Source: Actinokineospora inagensis DSM 44258
GTDB taxonomy: Bacteria > Actinomycetota > Actinomycetes > Mycobacteriales > Pseudonocardiaceae
Assembly (NCBI RefSeq): GCF_000482865.1
Contig: NZ_KI519517.1
Coordinates: 288,187 to 352,186 of the forward strand
DNA length: 64,000 nucleotides
Direction of reading: 5' to 3'
Numbering within the stretch: position 1 is the stretch's first letter; each line of letters opens with the position of its first letter. Shown here one piece after another: positions 8,963 through 17,509 of the stretch. Both the position numbers and the translations under genes were made by a program. The notes under the pieces are model-generated. The model had not been told where the DNA came from. It saw only the letters and a list, made by a program, of their open reading frames with translations, and ran no database searches.

Positions 8963-9795
8963 CGGGGAGTTCCCTTTCCGGAGTGCAGGAGTTCACGCAG
9001 CGCCGCGCGTTCGGCGCGACCGGCCGCGGCGGTGCGCAGCGTCGGCGCCGAGCCGATCAGCAGGCGGGTGTAGGGGTGGCTTGGCTTGGTGACGACCTCG
9101 CGCGCGGTGCCGACCTCGACCACCTCGCCGCGGTAGAGCACCGCGACCCGGTCGGCGATCCCGGCCACCGAGCCGAGGTCGTGCGAGATGAACAGCAGCG
9201 CGATGCCCGCGGTCCGCAGGTCCTTGAGGATCTCCAGGACCTGCACCCTGGTGGCCGCGTCCAGCGCGCTGACCGGCTCGTCCAGGATGATCAGCCGCGG
9301 CTCGGTGATCAGCGCCCTGGCGACCGCCACCCGCTGCCGCTGCCCGCCGGAGAGCTGCTCGGGCAGCCGGGTCAGCAACTCGTCGTCCAGGCGCACCCTG
9401 CCCAGGTAGGCCCGTGCCCGGTCGACGGCCTCGCGGCGCGGCACCCCCTTGAGCAGCAACGGTTCCATCAGCGAGTCGCCGATGGTGAGGTCGGGGTCGA
9501 GGCTGCGCAACGGGTCCTGGAACACGTACTGGACCACGCCCCGCCGCCGCACCGCCCGCCACTGCCGTTCGCGGTGACCGGTGACGTCCTCGCCGTCGAT
9601 CACGATCCGGCCCGCCGACGGGCGCACCAGCCCGAGCGCGGCGCGCGCGAACGTCGACTTGCCCGAGCCGGTCTCGCCGATCAGGCCGACGATCTCCCCC
9701 GCGTCGATGCTCAGCGACGCGCCCGCCAGTGCCCGCCGCCGCTGCCTCCGGTGTCCATAGTGGACTTCGAGGTCGCGCACATCGAGAACCGTCAC
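8959..9795 (-). CDS. ABC transporter ATP-binding protein (DppF/OppF-like)
   Basis: 278 residues from GTG 9795, with GGAGG upstream. Walker A is GETGSGKSTFAR, the ABC signature is LSGGQRQRVAVARAL, Walker B is LIILDEPVSALD and the switch histidine lies in ISHDLG. The C-terminal SHPYTRLLIGSAP is the oligopeptide/dipeptide-transporter extension. It pairs with the ATPase encoded just upstream to power an importer for the substrate of the neighbouring monooxygenases. Its start overlaps the upstream ATPase stop by GTGA. Confidence 0.95.
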   Translation of the reverse strand: MTVLDVRDLEVHYGHRRQRRRALAGASLSIDAGEIVGLIGETGSGKSTFARAALGLVRPSAGRIVIDGEDVTGHRERQWRAVRRRGVVQYVFQDPLRSLDPDLTIGDSLMEPLLLKGVPRREAVDRARAYLGRVRLDDELLTRLPEQLSGGQRQRVAVARALITEPRLIILDEPVSALDAATRVQVLEILKDLRTAGIALLFISHDLGSVAGIADRVAVLYRGEVVEVGTAREVVTKPSHPYTRLLIGSAPTLRTAAAGRAERAALRELLHSGKGTPR

Positions 9796-10637
9796 GACTC
9801 CTCCAGGAACCGGTCGAGTCCGTACTGCTCGTGCTCGGCGACGAGCAGCCGGGTGTAGTCGTGCCGCGGGTTGTGCAACACCTGCTCGGTCGGACCCTGC
9901 TCGACGACCTCGCCCTCGCGCATGACCAGCACCTCGTCGCACAACTGGGCGACCACGGCCAGGTCGTGCGAGACCAGGACGATGGCGAGGCCGGTGCTGT
10001 CCCGCAGGTCCGCCAGCAGGTCGAGGATCTCGGCTTGGACGGTCACGTCGAGCGCCGTCGTCGCCTCGTCCGCGATGAGCACCCGCGGCTCGGCGGCGAT
10101 CGCGGCCGCGATGAGCACCCGCTGCAGCATCCCGCCGGAAAGCTCGTGCGGGTACTGGGTGTAGACCAGTTCCGGGTCGCGCAGGTGGACCGCGGCGAGC
10201 AGTTCCGTCGCCCGTCGCCGCGCCTCCCGCCGCTTGGCGCCCTTCTTCACCCGGATGACCTCGGCGACCTGCGGGCCGACCGGGATCGACGGGTTCAGGT
10301 AGGACGCGGGGTCCTGGAACACGGCGCTGATCGTCGACCCGCGCAGCTCGGTCAGCTCCGCCCGGCTCAGCGCGGCGACGTCCTTGCCCGCCACGTGGAT
10401 GGCGCCCGCCGCCACCTCGAACAGCGGCGGCAGGATGCCCAGCACCGCCCGGCAGGTCAGCGTCTTCCCGCTGCCGGACTCGCCGACGATGCCGACCACC
10501 CGACCCGGCGCGAGCTCGAAGCCCACCCCCTTGACGACCTCCCGACCGTCCACTTGGTGTCTGATGTGGACGCTGTCGACCGTGAGGACCAGACCGTCCA
10601 CCGCGGTCTCCACCGGGCTCTCGCTCAGTGCTGTCAT
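9792..10637 (-). CDS. ABC transporter ATP-binding protein (DppD/OppD-like)
   Basis: 281 residues from ATG 10637. Walker A is GESGSGKTLTCR, the signature reads LSGGMLQRVLIAAAIA, Walker B is VLIADEATTALD, and the His switch is in VSHDLA. The C-terminal RHDYTRLLVAEHE matches the oligopeptide-permease ATPase tail. With the DppF-like protein it forms the heterodimeric motor of a Dpp-type importer. The gene overlaps the permease gene upstream by 4 bp. Confidence 0.95.
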   Translation of the reverse strand: MTALSESPVETAVDGLVLTVDSVHIRHQVDGREVVKGVGFELAPGRVVGIVGESGSGKTLTCRAVLGILPPLFEVAAGAIHVAGKDVAALSRAELTELRGSTISAVFQDPASYLNPSIPVGPQVAEVIRVKKGAKRREARRRATELLAAVHLRDPELVYTQYPHELSGGMLQRVLIAAAIAAEPRVLIADEATTALDVTVQAEILDLLADLRDSTGLAIVLVSHDLAVVAQLCDEVLVMREGEVVEQGPTEQVLHNPRHDYTRLLVAEHEQYGLDRFLEES

Positions 10638-11494
10638 GCCCTACCCCCAACCAGAGCGGCCTTGCGGGAATCGGCCAGCGCCCGCCCCGCCCCACCGGAC
10701 ACGTCGCGGATCGCGTCGGCCAGCACGTTGCCCGCCCACACCGTCACCATGATCAGCAGCGCGGGCGCGAACGGCGCCCACGGCTGGTAGCTGAGGTAGC
10801 CGAGGTCGGCGGCGAGCAGACCGCCCCAGGTCGGCGCCGGGGGCTGCACCCCGATCCCGAGGAACGACAGGCTGGACACGATGATGAACCCGACGCCCAG
10901 GGTCTGCGCCAACGCCACCGCGATGGGCGGCAGCACCTTCCCCCACACGTGCCGCCGGATGATCCAGCCGAGCGAGGCACCGGAGATGAGCGCGGCCTCG
11001 ACGTACTGCGACCTGGCCACCGCGAGCGTCGCCGCCCGCCCGACCCGGTAGAACAGCGGCGAGACCAGCGCCCCGGTCACGAACATCGCCTGCGTGATCC
11101 CGTTGCCCAGCAGCGCCGTCACGGCCACCGCGAACAGCAGGAACGGCAACGCGACCAACGTGTCCGCCACCCGCAAGGTGATCCACTCGAACACCCGCCC
11201 CAGGTACACCGACAGGATTCCCGGGATGGCACCGACCACCAGTGCCATCACGGTCACCTCCAGCGCCCCGACCACGCTGACCCTGGACCCGTCGAGCAGC
11301 CTGCTGAACACGTCCCGACCCAGGTAGTCGGTGCCCAGCCAGTGCCCGCCGGACGGCCCGACGAGGGTGTCCGGGCTGGTGGCCAGCGGGTCGTGCGGGG
11401 CCAACAGCGGCCCGAACACGGCGAGCAAACCAACCCCGACCAACACGACGACCGCGATCCGACCGGAGGCGAGGGAGAACACGCGCCGAACCAC
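10634..11494 (-). CDS. ABC transporter permease (DppC/OppC-like)
   Basis: 286 residues from GTG 11494 (GTGGTTCGG). An N-terminal membrane helix (IAVVVLVGVGLLAVFGPLLAPHDP) precedes the typical HWLGTDYLGRDVFSRLLDGSR motif. Five further membrane segments follow, with the EAA cytoplasmic loop as YVEAALISGASLGWIIRRHVWGKVLP. This is the inner-membrane half-channel of a peptide/nickel/opine-type importer. Unlike the rest of the operon it is separated from its partner permease by a 354-bp spacer that carries degenerate copies of the junction sequence (see 11488-11862). Confidence 0.94.
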   Translation of the reverse strand: MVRRVFSLASGRIAVVVLVGVGLLAVFGPLLAPHDPLATSPDTLVGPSGGHWLGTDYLGRDVFSRLLDGSRVSVVGALEVTVMALVVGAIPGILSVYLGRVFEWITLRVADTLVALPFLLFAVAVTALLGNGITQAMFVTGALVSPLFYRVGRAATLAVARSQYVEAALISGASLGWIIRRHVWGKVLPPIAVALAQTLGVGFIIVSSLSFLGIGVQPPAPTWGGLLAADLGYLSYQPWAPFAPALLIMVTVWAGNVLADAIRDVSGGAGRALADSRKAALVGGRA

Positions 11495-11862
11495 CGCTCA
11501 CACCCCCCGCTCGACGAGCACTGCGCGGCCCATGGCCACGGTGACCTGTGGGTGGGTGTTGGACCGCCTGACCACTGCGAGGTGGTGCGGACCTGATCCA
11601 ACTGCCCGTTGGGCGGTGGGCGCCACGGAGCCCGGGACCACGGTGATCCCGTTCGGCACGGCATCCGCGATGTGGCCGTGACGCGACACCGGCCCGACCG
11701 TCCGCCAACCTGTGGGGACCTGCCTGCCCGGGTGGTCCGGCCAGTTCGTGCTGGACGGCCTGCTGGACGGTGTGGTGGTCGGCGGTGCCGACCGCGTCCC
11801 GACTGCGCTACGGCTTGCCACGAAGGACAACACTGGGCGAACCACCGCTCACACCCCCCGCT
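11488..11862 (-). repeat. 351-bp spacer unit with a duplicated permease-permease junction
   Basis: The 24-bp string beginning gaaccaccgctcac occurs at 11488-11511 and again at 11839-11862, exactly 351 bp apart. Each copy holds the same junction: an upstream frame ending -RGV-stop followed by a GTG-GTT-CGG start. Between them runs a 115-codon minus-strand frame (GTG 11845 to stop 11498) that begins MVRPVLSF, like the DppC-like start MVRRVFSL, and ends ERGV like the DppB-like end. In its middle it reads VAPTAQRAV and AVVRRS, echoing the same junction a third time. I see no domain in it and regard it as a decayed tandem duplication rather than a true gene. Confidence 0.6.
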
Positions 11863-12832
11863 GGGCGGCGGGCGCCACCCGACCGAGGATGATGTTGATC
11901 AGCAGGTTGAACACCACCACCAACACCACCGACACGACGAGCACCCCCTGCACCGCGGGGACGTCACCGGCCTGCGCCGAGTCGTTGGCGAACCGGCCGA
12001 AGCCCTGTAGGCCGAAGATCCACTCGGTCACCACGGACGCGCCGACCAGTGACGGGAACTTGATGCCGAGGGTGGCCAGGGCCGGCCCCACCGCGTTGCG
12101 CAGCACGTGGCGGAAGAAGATCCGCCGCGGGCCGAGGCCGCGCACGACGGCCCCGACCACGTAGTTCTCCCGGTAGGCCGACACGAGCCCGGTGCGCAGT
12201 TGCCGCGCCACGTCGGCCACCACGTCGAAGCTCAGCGCCAGCGCGGGCAGGATGACGTGCGCCAGCCACGGCCCGATCCCCTCGGTCGCCGGGATGTAGC
12301 CGCCGGAGGGCAGCAGGCCCAGTCCGACCGCGAAGATCTCGACGAGCACGATGCCGACCACGAACGGGGGCATCACCGACACGACCGTGACGAACCCGGT
12401 GATCGCCCGGTCCAGCCAGGTGCCCTGCCGTGCCGCGGCCACCGTGCCCAAGCCGAGGCCGAGCACGGTGCCGATCACCAGCGCGAGCACCGCCACCGAC
12501 AGGCTCACGCCGAGACCGAGCCCGATCAGGGTGGACACGTCGGCGCCGTTGACCCAACTGACGCCGAACTGGCCGTGCAGCACCCCGCTGAGCCAGTGCC
12601 AGTACTGCACCAGGAACGGCTGGTCCAAGCCCCACAGGCTCTCGATGTTGTGGATGGCCTCGGGGGTCGCCTCCTCGCCCAGTTGCAGCCGGGCGGGGGA
12701 CAGGCCGCTCATCGCGCGCAGCGCGAACGTCACGAAGGTCGCCACGAAGAACACCGGGACAAAGATGGCGACCGAGCGGGCGACCGTGGCCAGGAACCGG
12801 GTGCCCGCCCGGACCGCCCGGTCAGCCTGCAC
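11849..12832 (-). CDS. ABC transporter permease (DppB/OppB-like)
   Basis: 327 residues from GTG 12832, overlapping the end of the binding-protein gene by 11 bp. An N-terminal helix (VAIFVPVFFVATFVTFALRA) is followed by the periplasmic loop with IESLWGLDQPFLVQYWHWLSG and FGVSWVNG, typical of DppB-type permeases. Later helices and the EAA-type loop YVVGAVVRGLGPRRIFFRHVLRNA complete the protein. It forms the membrane channel with the DppC-like protein. The last codons (RGV) are the sequence repeated in the downstream spacer. Confidence 0.94.
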   Translation of the reverse strand: MQADRAVRAGTRFLATVARSVAIFVPVFFVATFVTFALRAMSGLSPARLQLGEEATPEAIHNIESLWGLDQPFLVQYWHWLSGVLHGQFGVSWVNGADVSTLIGLGLGVSLSVAVLALVIGTVLGLGLGTVAAARQGTWLDRAITGFVTVVSVMPPFVVGIVLVEIFAVGLGLLPSGGYIPATEGIGPWLAHVILPALALSFDVVADVARQLRTGLVSAYRENYVVGAVVRGLGPRRIFFRHVLRNAVGPALATLGIKFPSLVGASVVTEWIFGLQGFGRFANDSAQAGDVPAVQGVLVVSVVLVVVFNLLINIILGRVAPAAQRGV

Positions 12833-14345
12833 TGATGGTCACCCCGGTCCAGTCGAGGTGCGCCGGGTTCTTCGGCAGCGCCGAGATGGACTTGCTCTTG
12901 GCGACCAGGTTCGGCGGGGCGTAGGTGAACACCAGCGCCTTACTCGCCAACCCGGCCCGGGTGGCCGCCTGCAGCGCGGCGGGGTAGTCGGGCGAGTCGA
13001 GCGGGGTCTGCCGCACCTTCGCCACCGCCTCCTCGAACCCGGCGGGCTCGTAGGGCGTGCTCAGGTTCAGCGGGCCGTTCGGTCCGAAGTGGGCGGTCAG
13101 GGTCTGCACCGCGGAGTCCCGGCCGGTGGTGCCGTACAACGAAAGCGTCAACTGCTTGGCGAAGAACGGCTTCGACCAGTTCTTGTCCACTTTGATCGTG
13201 ATCGTGATGCCGACCGCGGCGAGCTGCGACTGGACGATCTCGGCGGCGGGCTGCGCCTCCGGGATCACCAGGTCCAGCTTGATGTCACCCGGGTGGAAAC
13301 CGGCCTCGGTGAGCAGTTGCTTCGCCTTCTCCGGGTCGTAACCGTACTTGCCCTTCGACTGCGGGTCGTAGGCGATGTAGCCCTCGGGGAACGGCTGGTC
13401 GGTCGGCTCGCCATAGCCGAAGGACAACTTGTCGACGAACTCCTTGCGGTTAACCGCGTACCGGACCGCGTCGACCACCTTGTCGTTGGTGAACGGCGGC
13501 TTGTTGACGTTCAGGCTGATGTTGGACGCGTTGAAACCGGGCTGGGTGAACACGTCGAGACCGGCCTTCTTCGCCGCGTCCGCCTGGCTCGGCGCGATGT
13601 CGGCGAAGTTGTAGACACCGGTCTGCAGCCCGGAGACCACAGTGGACGCGTCCGGCGCCGAGGTCAGCTCCACGTTGTCGATGTGGATGTTCGCCGCGTC
13701 CCAGTAGTCCGGGTTCTTCTTCAGCACCGCCTTGGTGCCGGGCACCAGTTGCGTGACGACGAAGGGGCCCGCGCCGACCGGGTTCTGGTCCAGCTTCGTC
13801 GGGTCCCCGGCGGCCTTCGGGCTGGCCACCTGCAGCACCCGCTCGCCGAGCAGTTGCGGGATCTGGTGGTCCACCTGGGTCAGGTGCACCACCACGTCCA
13901 GATCGGTCGCGGTGACCGAGCCGATGGACGTGAGGTCGCCGAACAGCGCGGAGTTCTTCTGCGTCTTCGCCCGCTCGATGGCCGCCTTGACCGCGGCGGC
14001 GTCCACCGGGGCGCCGTCGGAGAACTTCAGGTTGGGGCGCAGGTGGAAGGTCACCTCGTCGCCCTTGGCGTTGTACTCCCAGCTCTTGGCGAGGTCGGGC
14101 ACCGCCTTGCCGGTCTCGTCGGTCTTGGTGAGCGACGCGTAGACGAGGGCGAGCTCGCGGAACTGGGCGCCGCTGCCACCGACCACCGGGTCCCAGTGGG
14201 TGGGGAAGTAGGTGGAGGTCCACTTGAGCGTGGCGGGGCCGCCGGAGGACGTGGTCGCCCCGCTGCTGCCGCACGCGGTGAGCGCGGAGACGAGGACCGC
14301 GGCGGACGCGATTCCCAGGGCGGCGCGGCGAACGGTGCTGGACAT
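12822..14345 (-). CDS. Extracellular solute-binding lipoprotein (SBP family 5) of the Dpp-type importer
   Basis: 507 residues from ATG 14345, preceded by AAGGAAAG at good spacing. The signal sequence ends in the lipobox LTAC (Cys25), so the protein is anchored outside the membrane. The family-5 signature region and segments such as AYDPQSKGKYGYDPEKAKQLLTEAGF are typical of peptide/nickel-type binding proteins. It captures the transported compound for the DppBCDF-like proteins encoded downstream. Family 5 proteins also bind non-peptides such as glutathione, opines and sulfur compounds, which would suit the surrounding oxygenases. The ligand is unknown. Confidence 0.93.
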   Translation of the reverse strand: MSSTVRRAALGIASAAVLVSALTACGSSGATTSSGGPATLKWTSTYFPTHWDPVVGGSGAQFRELALVYASLTKTDETGKAVPDLAKSWEYNAKGDEVTFHLRPNLKFSDGAPVDAAAVKAAIERAKTQKNSALFGDLTSIGSVTATDLDVVVHLTQVDHQIPQLLGERVLQVASPKAAGDPTKLDQNPVGAGPFVVTQLVPGTKAVLKKNPDYWDAANIHIDNVELTSAPDASTVVSGLQTGVYNFADIAPSQADAAKKAGLDVFTQPGFNASNISLNVNKPPFTNDKVVDAVRYAVNRKEFVDKLSFGYGEPTDQPFPEGYIAYDPQSKGKYGYDPEKAKQLLTEAGFHPGDIKLDLVIPEAQPAAEIVQSQLAAVGITITIKVDKNWSKPFFAKQLTLSLYGTTGRDSAVQTLTAHFGPNGPLNLSTPYEPAGFEEAVAKVRQTPLDSPDYPAALQAATRAGLASKALVFTYAPPNLVAKSKSISALPKNPAHLDWTGVTISAG

Positions 14346-14368
14346 GAGGCGTCTTTCCTTCGGTGCGG

Positions 14369-15757
14369 TCATCGGGCGATCAGGGCCGGGCTGATGGGGT
14401 CTGGGGTGGGGGAGTCTGGGGTGGTGGCGGCGGTTCGGGCGGCGGTGTGCCGGTTCTCCGGGACGGGCAGGCCGAGGTTGCCGCGCAACGTGGTCGACTC
14501 GTACTCGTCGCGCACCACGCCGCGCTCGCGCAGGATCGGCAGCACCCGGTCGGTGAACAGGGCGAACTCGCTGGGCGCGTTGACGGTGACGTTGATCCCG
14601 TCGAACCCGCCGCCCTCGAACCAGCGCTGGATCGTGTCGGCGACCGTCGTCGGCGACCCGACGAACGGCGACCGCGCCTGCGCGCTGAGGTGTTCGACGA
14701 CCTGCCGGAGGCTGAACCCGTTGTCCGCGGCCAACTTCGTGATCGCGTTGGCCTGTGTGCGGAAGCTGCGCTCACCGAGGTGCGCGACGTCCGGGAAGGG
14801 CGCGTCCAGGTCGTACCGGGTGAAGTCGTGCCAGCCGAACGGCCGCCCGAGTTCCTTGAGCGCGCGGTCGAAGCTGCGGCCACCCAACCGGGCCTCTTCC
14901 TTGGCCAGCGCTTCCTCGTCGGTGTCGGCGATGACCAGCGAGATCCCGGGCAGGGTGAGCAGGGTGTCCGGGTCGCGGCCCTTGGCGGCGGCCCGGTCGC
15001 GCAGCTCGGTGCGGAAGGCCCGCGCCTGCTCCAGCGTCCTGGCGTGCGTGAAGATCACCTCGGCGACGGCGGCGCCGAGGTCGCGGCCCTCCTCGGAGTC
15101 ACCGGCCTGGAAGATCACCGGCTGCGCCTGCGGGGACCGCTCCAGGTTCAGCGGGCCGACCACGGAGAAGTACTCGCCCTTGTGGTTGAGCGCGTGCTGT
15201 TTGGTCGGGTCGAGGAAGGTGCCCGCGGCGCGGTCCCGGGGGAACGCGTCGGCCTCGTAGGAGTCCCACAGACCCTGGGCGACCTGGACGTGTTCGAGCG
15301 CGCGGCCGTAGCGGGTGGCGTAGTCGAAGTGCTCGTCGCGGCTGTAGTTGCCCGCGGTGCCTGCGTCGCCGCTGGTCACCACGTTCCAGCCTGCGCGGCC
15401 GCCGCTGATGTGGTCGAGCGAGTACAGCCTGCGGGCCAGGTTGAACGGCTCGTTGTAGGACGTGGTGAAGGTGCCGACCAACCCGATGTGTCTGGTGTGG
15501 ACGGCGATCGCGGACAGCAGCGTCACCGGCTCCAACCGGCTCAGGTAGTGGTTGGGGGAGTTCTCGGTGATGAACTGGCTGTCCACAATGAACACGAGGT
15601 CGAACTTCGCCGCCTCGGCGGCCTTGGCGCGGTCGATGTACCAGTTGACGTCGACGCTGGCGTTGGCGGGGATCTCGGGGTCGAGCCAGGTGGCGTGCTG
15701 GCCCGGCCCACCCACCCCGAGGAGGACGGCGCCCAGTTTGAGGGTGCGTCGGGACAT
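14369..15757 (-). CDS. NtaA/SnaA/DszA-family FMN-dependent monooxygenase (second copy)
   Basis: 462 residues from ATG 15757. It is clearly paralogous to the enzyme at 7634-8962: GVGGPGQHATWLDPEIP, FIVDSQFITENSPNHYLSRLE, LDHISGGRAGWNVVTSGD and QPVIFQAGDSEEGR align segment by segment. It is the first gene of the operon, 23 bp upstream of the binding-protein gene. Two related FMNH2-dependent monooxygenases in one operon suggest successive oxygenations of one compound or two related substrates. The C-terminal ~20 residues are a Pro/Thr-rich extension not present in the paralogue. Confidence 0.92.
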   Translation of the reverse strand: MSRRTLKLGAVLLGVGGPGQHATWLDPEIPANASVDVNWYIDRAKAAEAAKFDLVFIVDSQFITENSPNHYLSRLEPVTLLSAIAVHTRHIGLVGTFTTSYNEPFNLARRLYSLDHISGGRAGWNVVTSGDAGTAGNYSRDEHFDYATRYGRALEHVQVAQGLWDSYEADAFPRDRAAGTFLDPTKQHALNHKGEYFSVVGPLNLERSPQAQPVIFQAGDSEEGRDLGAAVAEVIFTHARTLEQARAFRTELRDRAAAKGRDPDTLLTLPGISLVIADTDEEALAKEEARLGGRSFDRALKELGRPFGWHDFTRYDLDAPFPDVAHLGERSFRTQANAITKLAADNGFSLRQVVEHLSAQARSPFVGSPTTVADTIQRWFEGGGFDGINVTVNAPSEFALFTDRVLPILRERGVVRDEYESTTLRGNLGLPVPENRHTAARTAATTPDSPTPDPISPALIAR

Positions 15758-16003
15758 GGCGATCCAATCTCACGTTTCGGGCAGGCGGACGCACCCCGAC
15801 GAACGTCCGGTATTGGCGGACACCGCCCACTGGGGGACGATGCCGGGTGGGGACGAGGGGGCGGGTGGCGGGAGAAATTAGATACAGATCGCGGCGCCGC
15901 ACCGGGCGTGGTCGACCCAGCGACGGCACGTGAGCATCACGGCGGCTGGTCGGTTCATGACACCGAGGATGACCTGTGTGGCAAGCAGGTGTCCAACGAT
16001 GTT

Positions 16004-16025
16004 TCATGATGCGGATGCATCATGA
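16004..16025. promoter_or_regulatory. Perfect palindrome, probable LysR-type operator
   Basis: TCATGATGC (16004-16012), 4-bp spacer GGAT, then GCATCATGA (16017-16025): a 9-bp perfect inverted repeat. It lies 33 bp upstream of the LysR-type gene start and 247 bp upstream of the divergent oxygenase operon. A palindrome in a divergent LysR/operon intergenic region is the expected binding-site arrangement. The rest of 15758-16003 shows no convincing promoter hexamers. Confidence 0.65.
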
Positions 16026-16057
16026 TTCGTGATGGTTGCTCCGGTAGCTTCCGGTGC

Positions 16058-16927
16058 ATGGAGAAGGTTCTGGACATCGTCCCGCTGCGCAGCTTCGTCG
16101 CGGTCGCCGACCGCGGCGGGTTCCAGCGGGCCGCCACGCACCTGCACCTGAGCCAGGCCGCGGTCAGCCAGCACGTGCGCAGGCTGGAAGCCGCCACCGG
16201 TCGCCGCTTGGTCGAGCGGGACGGCAGGCGCTCCCGGTTCACCCCCGACGGCGACCAGCTCCTCGGCTACGCCCGCCGCATCCTCGCCCTGCACGACGAG
16301 TCCCTGCGCAGCTTCGACGTCGAGGACGAGGCGACGGTCGTCATCGGCTCAACCGAACACGCCGCCGCCCAACTGCTCCCCCTGCTCACCGCCGCCCTGG
16401 AGCGCTTCCTCCCCGACCACCGCGTCCGCTACCGCCTCGACCGCGGCACCGCTCTCCGCGCGGACCTCGGCGCGGGCCGCCTCGACCTCGCTCTCCTCCT
16501 CGGCCCCGCCGACGACCCCCTCGCGTCCCACGTCGGCGACCTCGACCTCACCTGGTACTCGGCCCCCGGCTGGACCCGCCCCACCGGCCCCATCCCGATC
16601 GTCGCCTTCGACAACCCCTGCGCCCTGCGCACCCGCGCCCTGGAAACCCTCGCCGACCACCGCATCACCGCCGAGATCGGCGCCGAGGCCAACCAGTTGG
16701 CAGGCGTCCACGCCGCCACGGCGGCGGGCCTCGGCGTCGCCGTCCTGGCCACCTTCGGCACCACCCCCCAGGGCCTCACCCCCCGCCCCGACCTCCCACC
16801 CCTCACCCCCCTTCCCCTCGCCGTCTGGCGCCGCCAGGCCCTCGACCCGGCCGTCTTCTGGCACACCACCTCCGCCCTGCGCCACCTGCTGGCGGCCGCC
16901 ACCACCCCCATCGCCCAGGGCGCCTGA
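16058..16927 (+). CDS. LysR-family transcriptional regulator
   Basis: 289 residues from ATG 16058 (an in-frame ATG at 16022 lies inside the palindrome and is less likely). The N-terminal winged HTH is clear: LRSFVAVADRGGFQRAATHLHLSQAAVSQHVRRLEAATGRRL. The C-terminal ~200 residues form the LysR effector-binding domain. It is divergent from the 15757-3792 oxygenase/transport operon and is therefore its probable regulator, responding to a pathway compound. The sequence becomes strongly C-rich toward the 3' end, as do some neighbouring genes. Confidence 0.92.
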   Translation: MEKVLDIVPLRSFVAVADRGGFQRAATHLHLSQAAVSQHVRRLEAATGRRLVERDGRRSRFTPDGDQLLGYARRILALHDESLRSFDVEDEATVVIGSTEHAAAQLLPLLTAALERFLPDHRVRYRLDRGTALRADLGAGRLDLALLLGPADDPLASHVGDLDLTWYSAPGWTRPTGPIPIVAFDNPCALRTRALETLADHRITAEIGAEANQLAGVHAATAAGLGVAVLATFGTTPQGLTPRPDLPPLTPLPLAVWRRQALDPAVFWHTTSALRHLLAAATTPIAQGA

Positions 16928-16935
16928 CCCCCTGG

Positions 16936-17346
16936 TCACCTCGCGCCCACTGCCTGCCAGCGCAACCACTGCAGTACCCAGTCGCCGGTCTTGTCGTCGT
17001 CGGTCCCGTAAAGCCTGCTGGGCTCCAGCGGCGCGTACACCGTGATCGGCGTGCCGTCCGGCAGTTCCGCGTAGGCCTGTGCCTGCGGATCGTCATCGCT
17101 GTAATGCAGGATCAACGACGCGGGGCCGAGGGTGTCGAGCCAGGCCAGCAACCGAACACAACTCGCGGGCTGCTCCACCGCCGACACGTAGATCTCCACC
17201 CTGGCCGGCCGATCCCTGCCCGCCAGCACTCCCACCGCGCCAACCGACAAGTCCGGATGGTGGGCCAGGTGCTCCCGCACAGCCGACGTCGCACGATCGA
17301 GCGATGCCCAGGCGGCCACCTCGGCCGCCCCCGGAGCGGTGGTCAT
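16936..17346 (-). CDS. Hypothetical protein divergent from the XRE regulators
   Basis: 136 residues from ATG 17346, with a good GGAGGAA site 6 bp upstream. No family is recognised. The protein is acidic, without signal peptide or membrane segment, and ends in KTGDWVLQWLRWQAVGAR. It is transcribed away from the XRE/TPR gene at 17510 and shares a 163-bp intergenic region with it, a common arrangement for a regulator and its target. It is convergent with the LysR-type gene, 8 bp away. Coding status is supported by the ribosome site and strong third-position GC bias. Confidence 0.65.
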   Translation of the reverse strand: MTTAPGAAEVAAWASLDRATSAVREHLAHHPDLSVGAVGVLAGRDRPARVEIYVSAVEQPASCVRLLAWLDTLGPASLILHYSDDDPQAQAYAELPDGTPITVYAPLEPSRLYGTDDDKTGDWVLQWLRWQAVGAR

Positions 17347-17509
17347 GCTGATTTCCTCCACGGAGACACAAAAGTGACGGGTTGCGTGCTGGATAATTTC
17401 GATCCCCGGTCATCCCGGGGCCTTACCTCGGGAGTAGCGTGTCGGTCGCGGGGTGTGATCGGAAGGTTTCCGGCGTTCACAGCAGTTCACAAGCAGAGGA
17501 GCGATCCGC

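Noticed and set aside
12351..15260. A 969-codon plus-strand open frame antisense to the ABC binding-protein and NtaA-like genes
   Set aside because: It is the complement of clearly coding minus-strand genes, is rich in Arg/Gly/Val with no domain, and arises from the lack of stop codons in high-GC DNA.
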